A stretch of DNA of 60,280 bases, from assembly GCF_008709555.1 (NCBI RefSeq), contig NZ_VYIJ01000009.1, forward strand, positions 1-60,280, in the 5' to 3' direction. Both the position numbers and the translations under genes were made by a program. The stretch comes from Thermoplasma sp. Its GTDB lineage: Archaea > Thermoplasmatota > Thermoplasmata > Thermoplasmatales > Thermoplasmataceae. This document shows, piece after piece, positions 55,191 through 60,280 of this stretch. Under the pieces are notes generated by a model. That model ran no database searches. It was given only the letters and a program-made list of their open reading frames with translations, and was not told the DNA's origin. How positions within the stretch are numbered: the stretch's first letter is position 1; each line of letters starts with the position of its first letter.

Positions 55191-56052
55191 AGATTCTCGC
55201 CATTTCAGCTGGTATAAGAAAATAAGACATGATAACAATCCCATTTTCGGATGCTATTTCTGCGCATCTCTTTATTTCCAGCGATGTGAAAACAGCGTTA
55301 TTGATCAGCACTGCACTGCTATCCATTTCCCTGACAGAAGCAAGCATTTGATTGTTGTTATTGGTGCGCAGTACGCTTACAAATGATACCTTTCCGGATT
55401 CCGCTGAAAACCTTACTGTGTGTTTGTCCAGCACCAGCATCCTATCATAGATCGTCAGCATTTCGTCTAGCACATGTGTAGAAATCAGGAACAGGCTGTT
55501 GGATTTATCAGCCTTTTGCCTAATCGCTTCAGATACCAGTGAACGCTTATGAACATCCACATTGGAATTTGGCTCATCAAAAATGAAAATTGACGATTCT
55601 GTGCTGAGATAGCATGCGATCATCACAAGCTGCATTTCACCCAAGCTCAGTGACTGAAAAGTGGCTGGCAATATATAATCGACCTGAAAGAAATGCAAGT
55701 AATCTATTATGCGTTCCATGCCGGTACCGTTCAAGGACGAGAACCAGTAGATATGTTCTCTCACGGATGTTCCCCCCAGCACGGAAGGTTTTTCAGGCAT
55801 GAAGGAAACCTCTCTCATTGCCTGCCCATGGTTTTTCCAGGAGTCTATACCATTGAGCATGGCTATGCCGCTGTCCGGCTTCATTATGCCGCTGATGAGG
55901 TAGAAAAGGGTGCTCTTCCCTGCACCATTCTCACCAACAAGGACATTGACACCATCGCTGAGGGCGAAATTGACCTTGTCCAGAACCCTACGCTTTTTGA
56001 ATGCTTTTGTGAGATTTCTGCAAACGATCGCCTCAACGGAGCCTGACACCAT
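55183..56052 (-). CDS. ABC transporter ATP-binding protein (exporter type)
   Basis: A 289-residue ABC ATPase. Walker A is VGENGAGKST, the signature is LSLGEMQLV (unusual, lacking the second Gly and Gln of LSGGQ), Walker B is IFIFDEPNSNVD, and the switch His is in STHVLDE. The C-terminal 80 residues form an additional small domain. The ATG follows the stop of the upstream membrane protein by one base. With the permease downstream it forms a half-size exporter of the kind used for peptides or lipids. Confidence 0.88.
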   Translation of the reverse strand: MVSGSVEAIVCRNLTKAFKKRRVLDKVNFALSDGVNVLVGENGAGKSTLFYLISGIMKPDSGIAMLNGIDSWKNHGQAMREVSFMPEKPSVLGGTSVREHIYWFSSLNGTGMERIIDYLHFFQVDYILPATFQSLSLGEMQLVMIACYLSTESSIFIFDEPNSNVDVHKRSLVSEAIRQKADKSNSLFLISTHVLDEMLTIYDRMLVLDKHTVRFSAESGKVSFVSVLRTNNNNQMLASVREMDSSAVLINNAVFTSLEIKRCAEIASENGIVIMSYFLIPAEMARIYE

Positions 56053-56053
56053 T

Positions 56054-56902
56054 CTATCTCCTCTGTTTCAATGAGACTCTTCTGTACAGAGATACCATGT
56101 AAACCACACTCAGAATCCACAGGATCACCACCACAGCAATGTAGTTCATCACATAATGCGATATATTCAAGGTTTCGACGGCAACATCTGTCTTTTCCAG
56201 TGAGATATAAATCAGAGTAACGTTGGAGACAGCCGATGAACCGAGCAAAGCAGAGAAGACGGTGGAATTGCCTGTGAACACGATGTAACTAAGGAAGGAA
56301 TGCGACGGAGATTCAATGTAATAGACCGTGTTCGCATCGAAGTTGCGTGACAGATTTTCGTAGTAACCGGACGGCTGTCCCGGAACGTTGATAAGTTTCA
56401 CCATCTGTGAGGTGGAGTAGAGAGTAGCTGTGCCAACGTTTACAGCTGAGAATGAGCTCACAGTGCCGTAATACTGGCCAGTGTTGTTGAACACGTTGAC
56501 AAATTCTCCCTCCATCCCGAGTCCTGATGGAAAGAAGGACTCGAAGAGTCTGGAGTGATCACCGGCCTTCAGAATAAACGAATCTGCAAGGGTTACATTT
56601 TCTTCCGAGGACTCGCCATACAGCTTCACAGAGAATACTGCATAGCCATTTTCCATGGTGATATTTATGTAGCTCGTGGTGAAACCGAGATTGCCCAGGA
56701 GATTGCTGACTGAATTATTACGGTAAAAATTTATCGGGCCTAATGCGTTCATCTCGTAGCTGTAAGTGGCTCCTGGACATACCGCCCCGTCAACGAGTGA
56801 ACTGTTCAGGCTGTATGCCTCGAGAAGAGGAGAGAGCAGGAGTATTATAGAGACAATTGCAAGCACGGACGTGAGCAATATCAGGAACCTTTTTAATTTC
56901 AT
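56054..56902 (-). CDS. Doubly anchored ectodomain protein, first gene of ABC operon
   Basis: A 282-residue protein with an N-terminal helix (LLTSVLAIVSIILLLSPLL), an external domain of about 220 residues with many N-x-S/T sites, and a C-terminal helix (YIAVVVILWILSVVYMVSLY) with basic tail. Same topology as the product of the last operon gene, but no sequence likeness that I can see. Unknown family. It could be a substrate receptor, a self-protection protein or an accessory extrusion component. Confidence 0.65.
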   Translation of the reverse strand: MKLKRFLILLTSVLAIVSIILLLSPLLEAYSLNSSLVDGAVCPGATYSYEMNALGPINFYRNNSVSNLLGNLGFTTSYINITMENGYAVFSVKLYGESSEENVTLADSFILKAGDHSRLFESFFPSGLGMEGEFVNVFNNTGQYYGTVSSFSAVNVGTATLYSTSQMVKLINVPGQPSGYYENLSRNFDANTVYYIESPSHSFLSYIVFTGNSTVFSALLGSSAVSNVTLIYISLEKTDVAVETLNISHYVMNYIAVVVILWILSVVYMVSLYRRVSLKQRR

Positions 56903-57057
56903 TTTCAGCCCCTCACATTGTTGATATTCCAGCCGGGGTACCTTTCATTAAAAAAATTTGAGCAGATATAAAATTTTGTATCTCTTATCGATTCTCTTCA
57001 TCTGCTATCTGCCGATGACCTACATTGGCCTTATCTATTGGCATTATTCTCCTCCAG

Positions 57058-57733
57058 TTATCCCCCACCGGATTGTGCGAACTCTTTCGCTAGATTGGTA
57101 ATTGCCATCCAAGCGGCAACTTCTGAATTTATAACATTGTTATATGATACCCAGTACTTGATGTAGATATTTCCGTTACCCATTACCATGTAATCAACAA
57201 GTATATTCGTGTACATATTATTTACTGGCCCGTTTTCACCGGTTATTATCGCATAATTCACCATTTCAACATCAGAAGAGAAAATCTCATACTGGATGCC
57301 ATCACTGTTTGTTCCATTAACGAATGAATACGGGCCATTCTTGTTCAAAACTGTTCCGCCAGGAAACCGTAACACGTAGGCCGTTAGCGATACTGAAGGA
57401 GGACTAGCTATTGTAGCGTCCCAATAATAATTCGTTACATTAAAGTAAGATATTTCATCAGAGTCCACTATGTACCAAAAGCCATACCAAGGTGTCTTGT
57501 TAACTATGTTAAATTCCATGGAAGCAGACGATATGGAGGGACCTCCTCCACCACCTAGCCCCCTTATCATGCTTGGCAAAACGCTCACACTCAAGGCGTT
57601 GCTGCCTATATTCTGGATTCCAGTAGCTGAAGTTAGGATTGCAAACATCCCTAAAAAATGCAAAAACCTCAACTACTGCTCCAAGAACATCTTTAAAGGA
57701 GATATTCTTATTCAGCACATCTTCATGGACCAT
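57058..57733 (-). CDS. Secreted glycine-rich protein, apparently frameshifted near its N-terminus
   Basis: The main frame encodes residues from 57672 down to 57058 (204 residues, TTG first codon). A second frame from ATG 57733 supplies NKNISFKDVLGAVVEVFAF, which joins GMFAILTSATGIQNIG after removing one T from the six-T run (57653-57658 on the plus strand as A6). Joined, the protein has about 225 residues with a good signal or membrane helix, then a GLGGGGGPS stretch, an N-x-S/T-rich body and C-terminal QSGGG. ATG 57733 has a TATA-like AAATTTAGATG about 24 bases upstream, supporting it. If the shift is real, translation may start at ATG 57648. Unknown family; it precedes the ABC operon by 155 bases. 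Confidence 0.55.
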
Positions 57734-57919
57734 GAAAAAATGTAATAAAACATCTAAATTTTTCTATCGTTTTCATTATCTCCCGTAGAGCCACGAATTT
57801 TATGCCAGGTACGATGAATTGCAATGTCGTACCAAACATAGAATATTTTATGGCATTTACATATCGTTCAGCCATATATTATATATTTTAATAAACAATG
57901 AATATATGTTATTATAAAC

Positions 57920-57928
57920 ATTTAAATA
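57920..57928 (+). promoter_or_regulatory. TATA box of the acetyl-CoA synthetase gene
   Basis: ATTTAAATA is centred 31 bases before ATG 57955, the start used for the synthetase. The region from 57734 is otherwise AT-rich and shared with the divergent secreted-protein promoter. Confidence 0.45.
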
Positions 57929-57954
57929 ACATGAGATACATGCTATCTATCGCT

Positions 57955-59873
57955 ATGACATATGATATCCCTGATTTTATAACAAAGAGCAAAGAAATAA
58001 AGATGGTTGAAGAGGAGAAGAGCCTTTCATTCTATAGATTGCTTGAGTTTTCTAAAAAAGATCCAGAGCGCTTCTGGGAGTCCGTTGCATCTGATCTTGT
58101 ATGGAAGAAGAGATGGGATACAACCATGGAGGGATCGCTCCCTAACTTCAGATTCTTCACTGGTGGATACATAAATGTCGCTGAGAATCTCATAGACCGG
58201 CATCTGGATGATAGCTATAACAGGCTGGCCCTTATATTTGAAAGCGAGACTGGAAGAAGATCCGCCTATACATATGGTATGCTTAATTCCATAGTTAACA
58301 GGTTGGCCAACGGCCTTCGTTCAATTGGAGTGAAGAAGGGCGACAGAGTTTCTATATTTCTACCAAATATCCCCGAAACCCTGTTCAGCGTTCTTGCGTG
58401 TTACCGGTTAGGAGCAGTTTTCAATACCATATTCTCTGGTTTTTCCACTCAGGCCCTGGAAAACAGGATTTCGCACTTCAAGCCAAAGATAATAATAACG
58501 GCAGATGGAACATACAGAAGAGGCAGGCTCGTGGAGCTGAAAAAAGAGTTGACGAGATAAAATTTCAGTCCGTTGAGAAGGTGATAGTTGTAAGGAACGC
58601 CGGTAATGATGTAGATCTTAATCAAAGGGATGTTGAGTTTGATAAGATAGTATACTCAATGCCGGATAAAATCAAAATGGAATACCCGGAAGCCAACGAT
58701 CCAGGGATCGTCTTCTATACATCAGGAACAACAGGAAGGCCAAAGGGTGTGGTTCTCTCCGGTGCGGGCTTCCTTGTGAACAACTACGTGTATGCAAGAT
58801 ACCATCTGGATCTTAGAAAATCCGACATACTGTGGTGCACGGCTGACATAGGATGGCTCACAATGCATATATGGGGTATAATCGGAGCCCTGTCAAACGG
58901 TACGACAACACTTTTCTATGAAGGTGCAATGGATCATCCTTCCATAGAAAACTTCTACAGGATAATAGAGAGGTACGGAGTGACAAAGATATTCACAGCA
59001 CCCACACTCATAAGGATGCTGATGAGATACGGTTATCCTGAAGGTAAGTACGATCTGTCCTCGGTGAAGGTGATAGGATTAGTCGGTGAACCTCTGAATC
59101 CTGAAGCCTGGTATTGGATAAGGAAACATTTTGCATCAGCTTTCATAAACAACACATGGGGGCAGACAGAGACAGCCGGTACGCCGCTGGCCGGTTCCGC
59201 CTTTGCCACTGGAATGAAGGCTGGTTCAAGTGGTATAGAATTCCTGGGTGCGCATGTGGATGTTGTTGATGATCATGGAAATTCCGTTATCAATACACCA
59301 GGCAACCTGGTAATAAGAAGGCCGATACCCATGATGATCAGGGACCTGTGGGAGGAGCATGAAAGATTCCTGAATGAATACTATGGCAGAATACCCGGCG
59401 TTTACTACACATATGATGTCGCTCTCAAGGATGATGATGGGCATTTCTGGGTGCTCGGAAGAAACGATGATGTTATCAATGTTGCCGGGCACCGGCTGAG
59501 CACAATGGAAATGGAAAGCCTGATCGCTGAGGTGGATTCTGTGGCAGAATGCGCTGTCGTGGGTGTATCGGATGAGATCAAGGGACTTGTTCCAGTGGTT
59601 TTCGTCACTCCAAAGAACAGCGTAAACTCAGATGGCCTGGAAGCCGCCATTGTGAAGAAGATAGAAGACGGACTTGGAAAGTTTGCCAGACCGGCCGACG
59701 TAATCGTTGTCGATGAAATGCCAAAAACGCCAAGTGGAAAGATCCTGAGGCGTTTTCTCAGAGAGGTGTATATGAATGGTGATGTGGTTGGAGACCGAAC
59801 AGGGCTTGAAAACCCATCATCCATAGAAAAACTGAAGCTGGCCCTTGAAAATAGGACGAATCAGAACACGTGA
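57955..59873 (+). pseudogene. acs: Acetyl-CoA synthetase, interrupted by one frameshift
   Basis: Two adjoining frames make one AMP-forming acyl-CoA synthetase. The first (to 58560) has FYRLLEFSKKDPERFWES, GVKKGDRVSIFLPNIPE and GAVFNTIFSGFSTQALENRI. The second (from about 58546 to 59873) has FYTSGTTGRPKGVV (the P-loop), GEPLNPEAWYWIRKHF, NNTWGQTETAG, YYTYDVALKDDDGHFWVLGR and TPSGKILRR with the adenylation Lys. Adding one A to the A6 run at 58540-58545 restores a single frame of about 640 residues, KKRVDEIKF at the join. A -1 slip on the same run would do the same. ATG 57955 is chosen from TATA spacing; the frame opens at 57898. The enzyme activates acetate or another short acid. Confidence 0.75.
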
Positions 59874-59947
59874 GCTGATCCTCAGCTGAATTTCAGATCT
59901 TCATTTTCCTTGAGGAAGGGTATTTTTCCCTCAATAGATCCTGAATC

Positions 59948-60280
59948 ATGGATGAGAGATCATATTTCGATGAAAATGCAGCAAGATACGATGCATGGTA
60001 CGAAGCGCATCCAGATGAATACAGGGACCAGGTCGGATTCATAGGAAGGCTGATGCCGCATGGAATTGGAGTGGAAATAGGCGTCGGTACCGGCCGCTTT
60101 GCATCAAAGCTCGGCATAAAAGTCGGTGTTGACGTCTCAGAGAGGATGCTTTCAGTGGCAGCCAGAAGAGGAATTTTACCCATACTGGCAAGTGCTGAGA
60201 ACCTCCCGTTCATATCAGGCTATTTCCGTTTTCTGGGGCCTTGTACCCGTAGTATCCATACTTGTAGGTTTTCCATCGCC
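59948..60280 (+). CDS. SAM-dependent methyltransferase, partial at window end
   Basis: The first 111 codons of a class I methyltransferase. FDENAARYDAWYEAHPDEYR is followed by the SAM-binding GVEIGVGTGRFASKLG, then VGVDVSERMLSVAARRG and LASAENLPF. This is the small UbiE-like type with unknown substrate. After about residue 93 the frame stays open but the text no longer follows the family (expected DxFD-like strand missing). A TTGAGG/CCTCAA inverted repeat (59910-59934) lies just upstream of the ATG. The gene runs off the window. Confidence 0.6.
   Translation, partial: MDERSYFDENAARYDAWYEAHPDEYRDQVGFIGRLMPHGIGVEIGVGTGRFASKLGIKVGVDVSERMLSVAARRGILPILASAENLPFISGYFRFLGPCTRSIHTCRFSIA

Overview
This window is chromosomal DNA from a thermoacidophilic euryarchaeon of the genus Thermoplasma, close to T. 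acidophilum. The evidence is the archaeal gene set: PolD large subunit DP2, archaeal-type SAM synthetase, aIF6, ribosomal proteins L31e, L39e and S19e, a PDCD5-family protein, XPD helicase, DUF99, Tsr3, DtdA and a GPN-loop GTPase. Further support comes from moderate GC, short TATA boxes about 25-30 nt before many start codons (leaderless mRNAs), and GGTGAT/GAGGTGA Shine-Dalgarno motifs before internal operon genes. Several proteins closely resemble T. acidophilum proteins I remember but are not identical (for example XPD), so I read this as a close relative or different strain.

Layout. 1-466: remnant of a TnpB-type transposon end. 0.5-12 kb: Hjc-like resolvase, class-III aminotransferase, ferritin-like/VIT1 iron transporter, an ABC ATPase/permease pair, acylphosphatase, topoisomerase I, a presenilin-type protease, enoyl-CoA hydratase and PurH. 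12-18.7 kb: SAM synthetase, an Ard1-like acetyltransferase, XPD, PyrE, and the minus-strand translation operon (PDCD5, L39e, L31e, aIF6) behind S19e. 18.9-24.5 kb: an MFS transporter, a nest of transposon-end remnants, and a formate-dehydrogenase-like operon with hydrogenase/sulfite-reductase-type beta and gamma subunits. 24.8-36.3 kb: CTP synthase, SCP2-like protein, a tiny C2H2 zinc finger, DUF99, Nob1, ValRS, MobB, a TPR protein, a GPN GTPase and PolD DP2. 36.4-41.4 kb: a hemerythrin, an encapsulated-ferritin-like protein, a transcription regulator, a membrane protein, an OB-fold/thiolase pair and an aldo-keto reductase. 41.5-50.8 kb: a PLP lyase / DgcN-like / MurL-like trio, Tsr3, DtdA, a CobD-like aminotransferase, ThpR, MarC and a DUF47-PiT phosphate uptake pair.

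50.9-60.3 kb is accessory in character. It holds tRNA-Leu(GAG) beside a solo transposon end, a large surface protein, a decayed TnpB, a minus-strand ABC-transporter operon flanked by doubly anchored ectodomain proteins and preceded by a secreted glycine-rich protein, a frameshifted acetyl-CoA synthetase and a methyltransferase that loses its family resemblance close to the window edge.

Two themes stand out. (1) There are five remnants of TnpB-type right ends (probable omega-RNA regions) and four copies of a separate structured repeat, but no intact transposase. (2) There is an apparent D-glutamate-type gene set (DgcN-like plus MurL-like) in an archaeon that makes no peptidoglycan. Two homopolymer-associated frameshifts lie less than 1 kb apart near 57.7 and 58.5 kb and are either phase-variable/recoded genes or sequence errors. 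All family assignments come from motif reading and memory; no searches were run.
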